Made by a program: the position numbers and the translations under genes. Positions 1-9,219 of a DNA stretch of 40,366 nt are shown here, piece after piece; positions within the stretch are counted from its first letter, which is position 1, and each line of letters opens with the position of its first letter. This stretch comes from an uncultured Lachnospiraceae bacterium. GTDB lineage: Bacteria > Bacillota > Clostridia > Lachnospirales > Lachnospiraceae. Where the stretch lies: contig CACWJQ010000047.1 in assembly GCA_902761225.1 (NCBI GenBank), positions 1 to 40,366 of the forward strand. Direction: 5' to 3'. Under the pieces are notes generated by a model. The model did no database searches, was not told where the DNA came from, and saw nothing but the letters and a program-made list of their open reading frames with translations.

Positions 1-1413
1 CTGCCCCTCAGCTTTATCAATGACAGAAGGCCCGGAGAGCTTCTCAACAGGATCACCCAGGATACCAGATATATCTCCGATTTCATGGCGGATGTATTCT
101 GTAATCTCTTTGCCATCCTGTTTATCTTTATATGGGATGTGATCTTTATGCTTGTTATAAATACCAAGCTTGCACTGATCACATTCATCCTTGTTCCAAT
201 CGTTTCCATCATCATGATATCCTTCAGGAAGACCATGGGAAGGATCTTCCATCTTCAGTACAAGAAGAACGATGATGTCTCCAGTGACCTTCAGGATGTT
301 ATATCCGGAATGAGGGTTGTTAAGACCTATGGCAAGGAAGTGGAAGAATCCGAAAGGTTCAAGCAGGTTGCCGGTGACTTTGCAATTATACAGAAGAGGA
401 ATGAACGCTTCTGGGCGGGCTTTGATTTTATCGTTTCGGTGCTCATGGGACTCGGTGTTGTGGTGGTGGTCTACTTTGGAGGACTCGATGTGTTTAACGG
501 CAGCATGTCTGCGGGAGAACTGTATCAGTTCATCACGTATACGCTGCTCCTGTTCCAGTATGTTGGATGGCTGGGCAGACTTCCGAGAGAGATAACCAGG
601 CTTACGAGTTCGCTTGAACGTATCTATGATATCCTTGCGCAGGATGTGGATGAAGAGAGGAAGGATCTTAAGGAATTCGATATAAAGGGTGAGATCACAT
701 TCGATCATGCAACCTTCGGATACAAGTCATACCAGCCTGTCCTCGAAGATATCAATGCCGTTATAAAGCCCGGAGAGATGATAGGTATCGTGGGAGCTTC
801 CGGAACAGGCAAGTCAACCCTTATCAATCTGCTCATGAGACTTTATGAAACCGATGACGGCCGCATACTTGTGGACGGAACGGATATGAAGGATATTTCC
901 AGAAGGTCATATCATTCCCAGCTTGGCGTCGTGCTTCAGGAGACCTTCCTTTTCTCGGGAACCATCCTGGATAACATTAGATTCTCCAAGCCTGATGCCA
1001 CGGTGGAGGAGATAATAAAGGCTGCAAAGCTTGCCAACGCCCACGACTTTATCACAAAGCTTCCCGACGGATACAATACCTACGTCGGAGAGAAGGGACA
1101 TACATTATCGGGAGGAGAGAGGCAGAGGATAGCAATCGCAAGAGCCATCCTGCCGAATCCCAATATCCTTATCCTTGATGAAGCGACCGCAAGCCTTGAT
1201 ACAGAGAATGAGTTCATGATCCAGAAAGCACTTGAGAGACTGACAAAGGGCAAGACCACATTTGCCATAGCCCACAGACTTTCAACTCTCAAGAACGCAG
1301 ACAGGATAATGGTAATAGACGGACACCATATTGCAGAGATCGGAACCCACTCCGAACTCCTTGAACGAAAGGGTATCTATTACAACCTCTACAACGCACA
1401 GATACAGACCTGA
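1..1413 (+). CDS. ABC exporter half-transporter, permease plus ATPase (5' partial)
   Basis: The reading frame is open from the first base, so the true start lies upstream. What remains is about 470 residues. The N-terminal part is the end of a type-I exporter membrane domain, with hydrophobic helices around the stretch encoded at 85-240 and again near 420-560. The C-terminal part is a full nucleotide-binding domain with Walker A GASGTGKST, signature LSGGERQR, Walker B ILILDEAT with a D-loop ASLD, and the H-loop AHRLST. This is the MsbA/LmrA/multidrug-lipid exporter architecture, which works as a homo- or heterodimer in the cytoplasmic membrane and uses ATP to export a substrate. The substrate cannot be told from the sequence. 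A partner half-transporter could lie upstream of the window. The gene ends just before a strong terminator at 1421-1458, so it is the last gene of its operon. Confidence 0.93.
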   Translation: MPLSFINDRRPGELLNRITQDTRYISDFMADVFCNLFAILFIFIWDVIFMLVINTKLALITFILVPIVSIIMISFRKTMGRIFHLQYKKNDDVSSDLQDVISGMRVVKTYGKEVEESERFKQVAGDFAIIQKRNERFWAGFDFIVSVLMGLGVVVVVYFGGLDVFNGSMSAGELYQFITYTLLLFQYVGWLGRLPREITRLTSSLERIYDILAQDVDEERKDLKEFDIKGEITFDHATFGYKSYQPVLEDINAVIKPGEMIGIVGASGTGKSTLINLLMRLYETDDGRILVDGTDMKDISRRSYHSQLGVVLQETFLFSGTILDNIRFSKPDATVEEIIKAAKLANAHDFITKLPDGYNTYVGEKGHTLSGGERQRIAIARAILPNPNILILDEATASLDTENEFMIQKALERLTKGKTTFAIAHRLSTLKNADRIMVIDGHHIAEIGTHSELLERKGIYYNLYNAQIQT

Positions 1414-1420
1414 CATTACA

Positions 1421-1458
1421 AAATCCCGGGAAGAGTTATACTTTCCCGGGATTTTTTT
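1421..1458 (+). terminator. Rho-independent terminator after the ABC exporter
   Basis: A 12-bp stem with arms AAATCCCGGGAA and TTTCCCGGGATT is followed by a run of T. It lies 7 bp after the ABC exporter stop codon. It separates this operon from the ABC-2/LytTR operon that follows. Confidence 0.9.
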
Positions 1459-1467
1459 ATCTTCTTT

Positions 1468-1496
1468 GGCAACTTGTGTTTTGATTCCGGCAACTT
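1468..1496 (+). promoter_or_regulatory. Candidate LytTR operator (two direct repeats, 21-bp period)
   Basis: The 8-mer GGCAACTT occurs at 1468-1475 and again at 1489-1496, exactly 21 bp apart (13-bp gap). LytTR regulators are known to bind two roughly 9-bp direct repeats separated by 12-13 bp. The operon that follows encodes a LytTR protein, so autoregulation is plausible. A weak possible promoter lies downstream (TTGTAG at 1510, TATCCT at 1534, spacer 18). The repeat spacing is seen directly; the regulator assignment is inference. Confidence 0.45.
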
Positions 1497-1573
1497 ACGT
1501 AGGCAGATATTGTAGGCGAAAGTAGCAGTCTGATATCCTCGCATCATGAAGGATGCGTGCAAAGGAGGCAAAG

Positions 1574-2422
1574 ATGATAAGCTGCAATGATCTGTATAAA
1601 AACTTTTCGGACAAGATGGTTTTATCGGGGATAAATATAAATGTTGGGGCAGGTGAGATATTCGGTCTGCTGGGCCCCTCCGGCGCCGGCAAGACAACAC
1701 TCATCAGGATACTTACGGGACAGCTGGCCTTTGATAAGGGTACGGTAAATGTCATGGATAAGAATGTCCTTGATCTGAGCGGAGATGACCGTAAGAAGAT
1801 CGGTATCATGATGGACAGCTTCGGAGTATATGAGAGGTTCTCCTGTAAGGATAATCTCAAGATCTTCGCCGATATATACGGAGTGCCCCATGACCGTATA
1901 GTCAGGACACTTGAGGAAGTGGGACTGGGAGAAGCTGCAAGCAGGCGGGCTATGGATCTTTCAAAGGGAATGAGGGCGCGCCTGCAGCTTGCGAGGGTGT
2001 TCATGCATTCACCGAAGATCATGTTCCTCGATGAGCCAACCAGCGGCCTTGATCCCCGGACCATGAAGCAGATACACAGCATGATACTTGATAAGAAAAA
2101 TGAAGGCTGCACCATATTCCTTACGACCCATAACATGGAAGAGGCAGCGCAGCTCTGTGATAATGTGGCACTGCTTAATGAAGGAGTTATAGCAGAGTCC
2201 GGAGCTCCGGGAGAGCTGGTCAGAAGGTATAACCATCAGAAGAAGATCAGGATCCATCTTATAACAGGAGATGATATGGAGCTTCCACAGGATGCGGAGT
2301 CTGCCGGGATGATATGCGCGCTTATGAAGGAAGGGAAAGTTGAGGCGATCCATTCATCCGAACCTGATCTTGAAACGGTATTTCTGGAACTGACGGGAAG
2401 AAAGCTTGAGGAGGTGTGCTGA
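1574..2422 (+). CDS. ABC transporter ATP-binding protein (ABC-2 type)
   Basis: A 282-residue ATPase. The start at 1574 is preferred over an upstream in-frame ATG at 1553, because a strong AAAGGAGG sits at 1561-1568, directly before 1574. Walker A is GPSGAGKTT near residue 35. The signature is a variant, LSKGMRARLQLAR, in place of LSGGQ, and Walker B is IMFLDEPTSGLD. The switch His lies in LTTHNMEEA. A C-terminal extension of about 70 residues follows, as in drug and antimicrobial-peptide resistance ABC-2 systems. The stop overlaps the start of the permease gene (TGATG), so the two proteins are almost certainly one transporter. It belongs to the four-gene operon that ends with a LytTR regulator and a DUF3021-like protein. 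The substrate is unknown. Confidence 0.92.
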   Translation: MISCNDLYKNFSDKMVLSGININVGAGEIFGLLGPSGAGKTTLIRILTGQLAFDKGTVNVMDKNVLDLSGDDRKKIGIMMDSFGVYERFSCKDNLKIFADIYGVPHDRIVRTLEEVGLGEAASRRAMDLSKGMRARLQLARVFMHSPKIMFLDEPTSGLDPRTMKQIHSMILDKKNEGCTIFLTTHNMEEAAQLCDNVALLNEGVIAESGAPGELVRRYNHQKKIRIHLITGDDMELPQDAESAGMICALMKEGKVEAIHSSEPDLETVFLELTGRKLEEVC

Positions 2423-3111
2423 TGGATAATGTTTCGGTGATAATAAAGAAGCAGCTTAAGGATACGCTTAAGAATAAAACGGTCCTTATTCAGTTTATAA
2501 TGTTCCCTGCCATGACTCTCATCATGGAAAATGCCATTAAGATTGATGGCATGCCTGAGAATTTCTTTACGAAGCTGTTCTCTGTAATGTATATAGGCAT
2601 GGCGCCCCTTACCTCTGCCGCTGCGATCATTTCGGAGGAGAAGGAAAAGAATACCCTCAGAGTCCTGCTCATGGCTAATGTAAAACCCTGGGAATATCTT
2701 TTGGGAGTTTCGGTGTATGTATGGACGCTGTGTATGCTGGGAGCTCTTGTGATGTCTTCCGGGCTTAAGGCGTCTGATATTCCCTTTTATCTAATGATAA
2801 TGGGTCTTGGATTTGTGATATCCATACTGATCGGATCGTGTGTGGGTATATATGCCCGGAATCAGATGGTATCCACATCTCTGGTAATGCCTGTTATGAT
2901 GGTATTGTCTTTTGCTCCCATGCTTGCCATGTTTAATGATAAAATAGAAGTGCTGGCGAGGATATTTTTTACCCAGCAGATCAGGGTCATATTCAACACA
3001 ATGAGTTTTGGCGAAGCAGGAAAGACAGGCTTTGCGGTGATCGCGCTCAACGCGTGTGCAGCTCTCGGACTCTTCTTTACCGCTTTCAGAAGGAACAGAT
3101 CATATAACTGA
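2422..3111 (+). CDS. ABC-2 type permease subunit
   Basis: A 229-residue integral membrane protein. ATG 2422 is chosen because GAGGAGG lies at 2408-2414 with good spacing; a GTG at 2416 is also in frame. About six hydrophobic segments can be seen, for example those containing FIMFPAMTLIM, VMYIGMAPLTSAAAI, LLGVSVYVWTLCMLG, LMIMGLGFVISILIG and VMPVMMVLSFAP. The stretch IISEEKEKNTLRVLLMANV is the typical cytoplasmic coupling segment of ABC-2 permeases (EKExGT-like). It is the membrane partner of the ATPase encoded immediately upstream, and its own stop overlaps the start of the LytTR gene (ATGA). The transported compound is not predictable. Related operons often serve in bacitracin or peptide resistance, but that is only an analogy. 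Confidence 0.88.
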   Translation: MDNVSVIIKKQLKDTLKNKTVLIQFIMFPAMTLIMENAIKIDGMPENFFTKLFSVMYIGMAPLTSAAAIISEEKEKNTLRVLLMANVKPWEYLLGVSVYVWTLCMLGALVMSSGLKASDIPFYLMIMGLGFVISILIGSCVGIYARNQMVSTSLVMPVMMVLSFAPMLAMFNDKIEVLARIFFTQQIRVIFNTMSFGEAGKTGFAVIALNACAALGLFFTAFRRNRSYN

Positions 3112-3551
3112 TGAAGATTGAGATAGATATTAACGAACAATATACGGATACCGGAGTGAAGATATGCGCACCGGCCCTTACGAAGGATGTTGAGAATGTG
3201 GTTGCCATGCTGCGCATGCTCAACATGCAGATTGGTGTAAGGAAGGATGATGAGACATATCTTCTCGATGCTGAGAAGATTCTGTACATCGAAGCGGTGG
3301 ACCGCAGGACCTTTGTCTACACGGATGACGAGACCTATGAATCCGAGATGAAGCTCTATGAGATGGAACAGGAACTCTTAAAGAGGGATTTCCTGAGGAT
3401 AAGCAAGCAGTCCATCGTGAACCTGAGGAAGATCAAGAGCCTGAAAGCGGATATAAACCGTAAGGTAAGACTCACGCTGGTCAACGGTGAACAGATAGTG
3501 GTATCGAGAATGTATTCCGATGAACTGAGAAGAAAGCTGGGATTAAGATAA
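3111..3551 (+). CDS. LytTR-family DNA-binding regulator
   Basis: A 146-residue protein without a receiver domain. Residues from about 45 to the end match the LytTR DNA-binding domain. Visible hallmarks are KILYIEAVDRRTFVYT, the segment LLKRDFLRISKQSIVNLRKI (Phe-x-Arg-x-x-Lys/His-ser-x-Ile-Val-Asn), and the final VSRMYSDELRRKLG. Stand-alone LytTR proteins paired with a DUF3021 membrane protein are common in Firmicutes, and the pair usually controls nearby transporter genes. Here the gene overlaps the permease stop by 4 bp and the next gene begins at its stop codon, so it is translationally coupled to both. Its likely target is its own operon, through the direct repeats at 1468-1496. No phosphorylation input is encoded here. 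Confidence 0.9.
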   Translation: MKIEIDINEQYTDTGVKICAPALTKDVENVVAMLRMLNMQIGVRKDDETYLLDAEKILYIEAVDRRTFVYTDDETYESEMKLYEMEQELLKRDFLRISKQSIVNLRKIKSLKADINRKVRLTLVNGEQIVVSRMYSDELRRKLGLR

Positions 3552-4030
3552 TGGATGAAAAAAGAACGATATTCAGCTATATAAGTCAGGCATTTGCCAC
3601 ATATGGTGCCATAGTGGTGATATTCATCGTCTTCAGCCTGATACTTGATGAGGATACCGGAGAATTTTCCACTCTTTTTGAACTCGGAAGAACCGGACTG
3701 ACTTTCCATACATTATTGCAGCTGCTGCTTATCGCGGTGGTGGTCACGGCCGCACAGGTTATATTTCTGACGGATGTGCTTCTTAAGAATCTGGCCATCG
3801 TGGCAAGGAATGCTCTTTTCTTTGCCGTGATATTAGTGGCGATGGTGGCATTTGCATGCATATTCGGATGGTTCCCTATAGGAGACCCCAAGGCCTGGCT
3901 GGGATTTGGGGTGTCCTTCGGCCTGAGCATGGCTGTCAGCATCATCATATCAAGAGCGGTTGAAAAGGCTGAGAACAGAAGCCTGCAGGCAGCGCTGGAG
4001 AAGTACAATAACAGCAGAAACGACGCTTGA
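3551..4030 (+). CDS. Four-TM membrane protein, DUF3021-like
   Basis: A 159-residue protein with four evident hydrophobic segments (FATYGAIVVIFIVFSLIL, LLQLLLIAVVVTAAQVIFL, ALFFAVILVAMVAFACIF and WLGFGVSFGLSMAVSIII) and a charged C-terminal tail. Size, topology and its place directly after a LytTR gene match the DUF3021 family. Members of that family are thought to act with the LytTR partner, perhaps as a membrane sensor or anti-regulator. The ATG lies at the LytTR stop (TAATG arrangement). It is the last gene of the operon and is followed by a terminator at 4061-4110. The family name is from memory of this gene arrangement and was not checked by search. Confidence 0.75.
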   Translation: MDEKRTIFSYISQAFATYGAIVVIFIVFSLILDEDTGEFSTLFELGRTGLTFHTLLQLLLIAVVVTAAQVIFLTDVLLKNLAIVARNALFFAVILVAMVAFACIFGWFPIGDPKAWLGFGVSFGLSMAVSIIISRAVEKAENRSLQAALEKYNNSRNDA

Positions 4031-4060
4031 TACGGGCTTTTTCCCGGAATCTGTTTATTT

Positions 4061-4110
4061 CCCCTTAAGTTTCTGAAAAAATTTCGGGAACCTGAGGGGG
4101 GATTTTTTTA
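4061..4110 (+). terminator. Rho-independent terminator after the LytTR operon
   Basis: A stem formed by CCCCTTAAGTTTC and GGGAACCTGAGGGG, with G-U pairs, closes a short loop and is followed by a run of seven T. It ends the ABC-2/LytTR operon about 30 bp after the last stop codon. Confidence 0.82.
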
Positions 4111-4167
4111 TATGGCCTGTATAAATAAAATAGCGGGTTTTTTGTAAGCGCCATACAGGAGGCTGAA

Positions 4168-5052
4168 ATGACCATCAGAGAGATGCTTGAAGAGCGTGAG
4201 GAGATGATCCTGAGTCCCTACGCATCACTGGCTAAAAAATCAAAAGGCCGTGACGTTCCGGAGACCGAATGTGATATCAGGACGGTCTATCAGAGAGACC
4301 GCGACAGGATCGTTCACTGCAAGGCATTCAGAAGACTTAAGGATAAGACACAGGTATTCCTGATCCCTGAAGGCGACCACTACAGGACCAGACTTACCCA
4401 TACCCTTGAGGTATCACAGATAGCCCGCACCATCTCCAAGGCGCTGAGACTCAATGAGGACCTTACCGAGGCTATAGCTCTGGGACACGACCTCGGACAT
4501 ACTCCCTTCGGACATGCGGGGGAGAGAGCGCTGAACAGCGTATGCCCCTTCAGGTTCAAGCATAACGAACAGAGTGTCAGGACGGTTGAGAAGCTTGAGA
4601 GGGATGGCAACGGACTGAATCTTACATGGGAAGTCAGGAACGGTATCCTTAACCATCAGATATCCTGTACCCCTGCCACTTTGGAGGGAAAGGTCGTAAG
4701 GCTCTCGGACAAGATCGCATATATCCATCATGATATGGATGATGCAGTAAGGGCCGGTGTTCTTACAGAGATGGATGTTCCTGCTGAGATCCGCGCTGTG
4801 CTGGGTTCCACCCCCGGTGATAGACTGGATGCATTCCTGCATGACATCATAACAAGCAGCAGCGACAGGAATGATATATGCATGACGGACAGCGTCTGGA
4901 AGGCAATGAGGGATATCAGGACCTTCATGTTCGAAAGAGTGTATACCAATCCTGACATAAAGGCTGAGGAGGGTAAAGCAGAAGAACTGGTCTGCATGTG
5001 TCTGCGATTTTGTCGGTGCGATGACCGACAGGTTCGCGATACTTACATATAA
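4168..5052 (+). CDS. dGTPase-like HD-domain triphosphohydrolase, C-terminus disrupted
   Basis: A 294-residue product in the deoxyguanosinetriphosphate triphosphohydrolase-like family. HD residues are clear: [13 protein letters not shown] (H78) and [11 protein letters not shown] (H107, D108). The later [15 protein letters not shown] also fits the family. Such enzymes hydrolyse dNTPs to nucleoside and triphosphate and lie next to dnaG and rpoD in many Clostridia, as here. The protein is shorter than the usual 330-350 residues. After GKAEEL the reading frame becomes nonsense, and the conserved C-terminal tail reappears in another frame at about 5000-5089. Roughly 40 codons seem to be missing at the break. 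The HD core is complete, so residual activity is possible, but the gene is likely damaged or mis-assembled. The start at ATG 4168 has AGGAGG just upstream at 4157-4162. Confidence 0.85.
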   Translation: MTIREMLEEREEMILSPYASLAKKSKGRDVPETECDIRTVYQRDRDRIVHCKAFRRLKDKTQVFLIPEGDHYRTRLTHTLEVSQIARTISKALRLNEDLTEAIALGHDLGHTPFGHAGERALNSVCPFRFKHNEQSVRTVEKLERDGNGLNLTWEVRNGILNHQISCTPATLEGKVVRLSDKIAYIHHDMDDAVRAGVLTEMDVPAEIRAVLGSTPGDRLDAFLHDIITSSSDRNDICMTDSVWKAMRDIRTFMFERVYTNPDIKAEEGKAEELVCMCLRFCRCDDRQVRDTYI

Positions 5053-5089
5053 TGAACTCTTTGTCCCGAAATCATGGGAGATGATCTGA
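4994..5089 (+). pseudogene. Out-of-frame C-terminal remnant of the dGTPase-like gene
   Basis: Read in the frame of base 5006, this stretch encodes [14 protein letters not shown] followed by [15 protein letters not shown] and a stop at 5087-5089. This is the typical C-terminus of clostridial dGTPase-like proteins (VCDxxxGMTDRFA then LFxPKSW). It is shifted by one frame from the upstream reading frame, which stops at 5052. It marks the far side of an internal deletion near 4990-5000. Confidence 0.75.
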
Positions 5090-5143
5090 CACTGATGACA
5101 CACTGACGGCTGCGCTGTGAGTGATATTCAGAAAGAGGTGAAA

Positions 5144-6940
5144 ATGAGATTCTCAGATGAATTTATAGAGGAAGTAAAGGCACGCAACGACATAGCCGAT
5201 GTTGTGGGCAGTTATATCCCTCTTAAGAAAAAAGGGAATAATTACTGGGGACTGTGCCCTTTCCATAACGAGAAGACAGCTTCCTTTTCCGTCTATCCTC
5301 CCAAACAGATGTATCACTGCTTCGGATGCGGCGAAGGAGGCAATGTCATAAGCTTTGTCATGAAGTATGAAAATGCATCCTTCACAGAGGCGGTCAGAAC
5401 TCTTGCCGAGAGAGCCGGAATGGAGGTAAAGGGCGAGGAGGAGACAGGAGAGGACAGAGCAAGAAGGGCGCGAAACGATATACTCAGACAGATCAATTCG
5501 GATGCGGCCCTCTTTTTCATGAACAACCTGTATTCGGCCCATGGCCAGAAGGGCCTGGGATATCTGAAGGACAGGGGACTTACGGATGAGACCATAAGGC
5601 ATTTTGGCCTGGGATTTGCAGGCAATAACGGAAAGGCCGTTGTTGAGCATCTGAGGGAAAAGGGTTATTCCGATGAGATGATCATCGCAGCAGGCCTTGC
5701 CACCAATTCCGAGAAATACGGTATGGGCTGTTCCTTCTTCGGAAGAGTGATGTTCCCCATAATAACCACTGATAAGAAGGTTATAGGCTTCGGAGGAAGA
5801 GTTCTCGGTACGGGAGAGCCGAAGTACCTGAACACTTCCGAGACTCCGATATTCGATAAGCGAAGGAACCTGTACGGATACAACTTTGCAAGAAAGTCCA
5901 GAAAAAAGTATTATATCCTCTGCGAAGGGTATATGGATGTCATATCAATGCATCAGGCAGGTTTCGATTCTGCCATAGCATCTCTCGGTACGGCATTTAC
6001 CGAGGAGCAGGCAGCCATGATAAAGCGTGACGGCCGTGAGGTGTATCTGGCATATGACATGGATGAAGCCGGGGAAAAGGCCGCTCTAAGAGCAGTCAGA
6101 ATGCTGACAGCGGTGGGAGTCACACCCAGGAGGATAAGTGTGAAGCCCTGCAAGGATCCCGATGAATTCATCAGTAAGTATGGCAAAGAGGAATTTGAAA
6201 AAAGGCTGAACGATGCGGCCAACGGTTTCCTCTATATCGAAGATAAGGTGATGGAGAGGTACAACCTTTCAGATCCCGAAGAAAGATATAAATGCGAACG
6301 GGAGATCGTTGAGAATCTGTGGATGTTCGCCCGGGATGAGGTCAGGATGAACTCATATGCCGAAAGCATCGTTACGAAATACGGCTATACCAAGTCCGAA
6401 GTCTCCAAGCTCCTGGAAGAGACCAGACCAAGGGAGTATCCTTCCAAGGCCGCACCTGTAACCACATCATATTCACCTCCCAAAAAGGCGGTGGGTAAGA
6501 AGAAGGAAAGCGGCTGGACCGCAGCGGAAAGTTCATTGCTGACATGGATCACCGATGAACCGGATGTGTACAGCGTGGTAAGAAGGTATTTAAAGCCCGA
6601 TGACTTTTCACCCGGATCCTGCAGAACGGTTGCCGTAAAAGCATTCGAACTGCTTGAACAGGGCACCTACAGTAACAAGGCATTGTTCGACAGTCTGGAA
6701 GATGAAGAAACTGTATCGGACGCCACGGGAATACTGCAGAATTCCGCCCCTGATATAGATACGCCCGAAAAAAGAATGGCAATGCTCAAGGATCTTATCA
6801 TCAAAGTGATGGAAAGAAAGTGCGAACTGATCGCCCTTTCGGAAGATCCGGAGAAGGAACTGAAGATATTCAAATGCAGGATTGAAATCGATGAACTAAA
6901 ATCCGGAAAGCTGCGGATTAGTGATGAGGAGGAGAATTAA
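5144..6940 (+). CDS. dnaG: DNA primase
   Basis: A 598-residue primase that makes RNA primers at the replication fork. The N-terminal zinc finger is visible: CPFH (C38, H41) and CFGC (C59, C62). A primase core follows with a Toprim domain: EGYMDVI with the catalytic Glu at about residue 261, and AYDMDEAG with Asp 305 and 307. The C-terminal region from about residue 450 would be the helicase-binding domain. ATG 5144 is chosen because AGAGGTG lies just upstream; a GTG at 5117 is also in frame but has no clear ribosome site. It sits between the dGTPase-like gene and rpoD, the classical macromolecular synthesis arrangement. The rpoD start follows its stop after 2 bp, so they are co-translated. 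Confidence 0.96.
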   Translation: MRFSDEFIEEVKARNDIADVVGSYIPLKKKGNNYWGLCPFHNEKTASFSVYPPKQMYHCFGCGEGGNVISFVMKYENASFTEAVRTLAERAGMEVKGEEETGEDRARRARNDILRQINSDAALFFMNNLYSAHGQKGLGYLKDRGLTDETIRHFGLGFAGNNGKAVVEHLREKGYSDEMIIAAGLATNSEKYGMGCSFFGRVMFPIITTDKKVIGFGGRVLGTGEPKYLNTSETPIFDKRRNLYGYNFARKSRKKYYILCEGYMDVISMHQAGFDSAIASLGTAFTEEQAAMIKRDGREVYLAYDMDEAGEKAALRAVRMLTAVGVTPRRISVKPCKDPDEFISKYGKEEFEKRLNDAANGFLYIEDKVMERYNLSDPEERYKCEREIVENLWMFARDEVRMNSYAESIVTKYGYTKSEVSKLLEETRPREYPSKAAPVTTSYSPPKKAVGKKKESGWTAAESSLLTWITDEPDVYSVVRRYLKPDDFSPGSCRTVAVKAFELLEQGTYSNKALFDSLEDEETVSDATGILQNSAPDIDTPEKRMAMLKDLIIKVMERKCELIALSEDPEKELKIFKCRIEIDELKSGKLRISDEEEN

Positions 6941-6942
6941 CA

Positions 6943-9219
6943 ATGGCTAAGAAAGTTGAAAAGAAAGACTTAAAGAAGACTATGACAAAGAACACCAAGA
7001 CAGCAGCCAAGCCTGCGGCAAAACCGGCTGTTAAGAGCTCCAAGCCTGCCTCCAAGTCTGCGGCAAAACCGGCTGCAAAGAGTGCAAAGCCTGCAGCAAA
7101 GGCAACCGCAAAGAGCACAAAGCCTGCGGCAAAGGCACCTGCAAAGAGTGCAAAGCCTGCAGCTAAGGCACCTGCAAAGAGCACAAAGCCTGCGGCAAAG
7201 ACACCCGCAAAGAGCACAAAGCCCGCAGCAAAGGCACCTGTAAAGAGTACAAAGCCTGCAGCTAAGGCACCTGCAAAGAGTGCAAAGCCTGCAGCTAAGA
7301 CACCTGCAAAGAGCGCAAAGCCCGCAGTTAAGACTACTACAAAGAGCGCAAAGCCTGCAGCAAAGGCACCTGCAAAGAGCGCAAAGTATGCAGCAAAGGC
7401 ACCTGCAAAGAGCGCAAAGCCTGCAGCAAAGGCATCTGCAAAGAGTGCAAAGCCCGCAGCAAAGGCACCTGCAAAGAGTGCAAAGCCTGCAGCAAAGGCA
7501 CCTGCAAAGAGCACAAAGCCTGCTGCTAAGGCACCTGCAAAGAGCGCAAAGCCTGCGGCAAAGGCACCTGCAAAGAATGCAAAGCCTGCAGCAAAGGCAC
7601 CTGCAAAGAATGCTAAGCCTGCGGCAAAGGCGCCTGCAAAGAGTGCGAAGCCCGCAGCAAAGACTGCTTCAAAGGCAGTTAACAACAATAACAAGACATC
7701 ATCCAAGACAGTAAAGCCTGCAGCAAAGGCACCTGCTAAGGCAGCTGCAAAAACAGCCGCAAAGCCCGCAGCAAAGGCGCCTGCAAAGAATGCTAAGCCT
7801 GCAGATAAGACATCCGAGAAGAATACGAAGAATATGAGTAAAGTACCTGTAAAAACAACTAAACCTGCGTCCGATGCTACGGCAAAGGAAAACGCTAAGA
7901 ATACAAAGGCAAAGGCCGCTGCCGAAGATAAGGCGGCTAAGAAGGAAGAGAAGGCCGTTAAGAAGGAAGATAAAGCAGCTAAGAAGGAAGAGAAGAAACA
8001 GACCGAGACAAAACAGAAGGGTCCCAAAGCTAAAGAGGCAGTAGAAGAGAACAAGGAAAACGCTGAAGCTACCATCGAAGAAAAGCTTCAGCAGATAGTT
8101 GAGAATCTTACCAAGAAAGCCAAGAAGGGCAATAAGGGTAAGGGTGCAGAGATAGATTATATAGAGATCACCGAAGAGGTAATGAAGGTTACCGACGATG
8201 ACGAGAAGATCGATAAGGTTATCGAAATGCTCGCTCAGAACGGCGTGGATGTCCTTTCGATGGAGCCCATCGATTCGGGTATCGATCTTGATTTCGAGAT
8301 TGACGAACCCAGTGCGGACGATCTTGCGGATGCCGAAGATGAGGGCATCGACAGAATAGATATCGATGCACTGGTTGAAGGCGTAAGCATCGAAGATCCT
8401 GTCCGCATGTATCTCAAGGAGATAGGTAAGGTCGATCTTCTTTCAGCAGAGGATGAGATTGAACTTGCCAAGAGAATGGAGAACGGAGATGAGGAGGCCA
8501 AGAATGCACTTGCAGAGGCTAACCTCAGACTTGTTGTATCCATCGCCAAGAGATATGTGGGAAGAGGAATGCTTTTCCTTGACCTGATCCAGGAAGGAAA
8601 CCTCGGACTTATCAAGGCAGTTGAGAAGTTCGATTACCGCAAGGGATACAAGTTCTCCACATATGCAACATGGTGGATCAGACAGGCTATAACCAGAGCG
8701 ATCGCGGATCAGGCACGTACCATCCGTATTCCTGTTCACATGGTCGAGACCATCAACAAGCTCATACGTGTGAGCCGTCAGCTCCTTCAGACCCTGGGAA
8801 GAGAGCCGAGCCCCGAAGAGATCGCTGCAGAGATGAACATTCCCGAAGAGAAGGTTCGCGAGATCCTTAAGATCTCCCAGGAGCCTGTATCTCTCGAGAC
8901 TCCCATAGGTGAGGAGGAAGATTCGCATCTCGGTGACTTCATTGAGGATGATAATGTGCCTGCTCCCGCAGAGGCCGCTACACAGATGCTTCTCAGGGAA
9001 CAGCTTGATAAGGTGCTGGATTCTCTTACAGAAAGAGAGAAGAAGGTGCTCAGACTCCGCTTCGGTCTCGACGACGGAAGACAGCGTACTCTCGAGGAGG
9101 TAGGCAAGGAGTTCAACGTTACCCGTGAGAGGATCAGACAGATAGAAGCCAAGGCACTCCGCAAGCTCCGTCATCCCAGCCGTTCCAAGCAGCTTAAGGA
9201 TTACCTGGAGGATACATGA
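6943..9219 (+). CDS. rpoD: Primary sigma factor RpoD (sigma-70/SigA) with a long Lys/Ala/Pro repeat extension
   Basis: A 758-residue housekeeping sigma factor, about twice the usual length of about 370. Residues 1 to about 370 form a low-complexity basic extension dominated by Lys, Ala and Pro, including 18 tandem 11-residue repeats (residues 46-243), followed by a mixed Lys/Glu stretch. A region 1.1-like domain starts near residue 380. Region 1.2 begins near 485 ([11 protein letters not shown]), region 2 near 527 ([12 protein letters not shown]), and [14 protein letters not shown] carries 2.3/2.4. Region 4 starts near 696 ([13 protein letters not shown]) with the helix-turn-helix [20 protein letters not shown]. 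All core regions look intact, so it should recognise standard -35/-10 promoters. The start at 6943 has GAGGAG upstream and follows dnaG closely. No start codon with a good ribosome site was noticed between the repeats and region 1.1. Confidence 0.95.
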   Translation: MAKKVEKKDLKKTMTKNTKTAAKPAAKPAVKSSKPASKSAAKPAAKSAKPAAKATAKSTKPAAKAPAKSAKPAAKAPAKSTKPAAKTPAKSTKPAAKAPVKSTKPAAKAPAKSAKPAAKTPAKSAKPAVKTTTKSAKPAAKAPAKSAKYAAKAPAKSAKPAAKASAKSAKPAAKAPAKSAKPAAKAPAKSTKPAAKAPAKSAKPAAKAPAKNAKPAAKAPAKNAKPAAKAPAKSAKPAAKTASKAVNNNNKTSSKTVKPAAKAPAKAAAKTAAKPAAKAPAKNAKPADKTSEKNTKNMSKVPVKTTKPASDATAKENAKNTKAKAAAEDKAAKKEEKAVKKEDKAAKKEEKKQTETKQKGPKAKEAVEENKENAEATIEEKLQQIVENLTKKAKKGNKGKGAEIDYIEITEEVMKVTDDDEKIDKVIEMLAQNGVDVLSMEPIDSGIDLDFEIDEPSADDLADAEDEGIDRIDIDALVEGVSIEDPVRMYLKEIGKVDLLSAEDEIELAKRMENGDEEAKNALAEANLRLVVSIAKRYVGRGMLFLDLIQEGNLGLIKAVEKFDYRKGYKFSTYATWWIRQAITRAIADQARTIRIPVHMVETINKLIRVSRQLLQTLGREPSPEEIAAEMNIPEEKVREILKISQEPVSLETPIGEEEDSHLGDFIEDDNVPAPAEAATQMLLREQLDKVLDSLTEREKKVLRLRFGLDDGRQRTLEEVGKEFNVTRERIRQIEAKALRKLRHPSRSKQLKDYLEDT
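7078..7671 (+). repeat. 18 tandem copies of a 33-bp repeat inside rpoD
   Basis: Eighteen consecutive units of 33 bp each encode [13 protein letters not shown] with small variations. Third-position bases vary between units (for example GCA, GCG, GCT, GCC), so selection seems to keep the protein rather than the DNA. The repeat resembles the C-terminal tail of histone H1 and of bacterial histone-like proteins. The long antisense frame over this region is a by-product of the repeat. Confidence 0.92.

Noticed and set aside
4990-5052. Programmed frameshift or translational bypass in the dGTPase-like gene
   Set aside because: The expected codons are missing from the DNA rather than skipped, so recoding could not restore the full protein.
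6918-8075. Long antisense reading frame (385 codons) with FAGAFAAG-type repeats
   Set aside because: It is the reverse reading of the Lys/Ala/Pro repeat in rpoD, where stop codons are rare because of the biased codons; no ribosome site and no known family.
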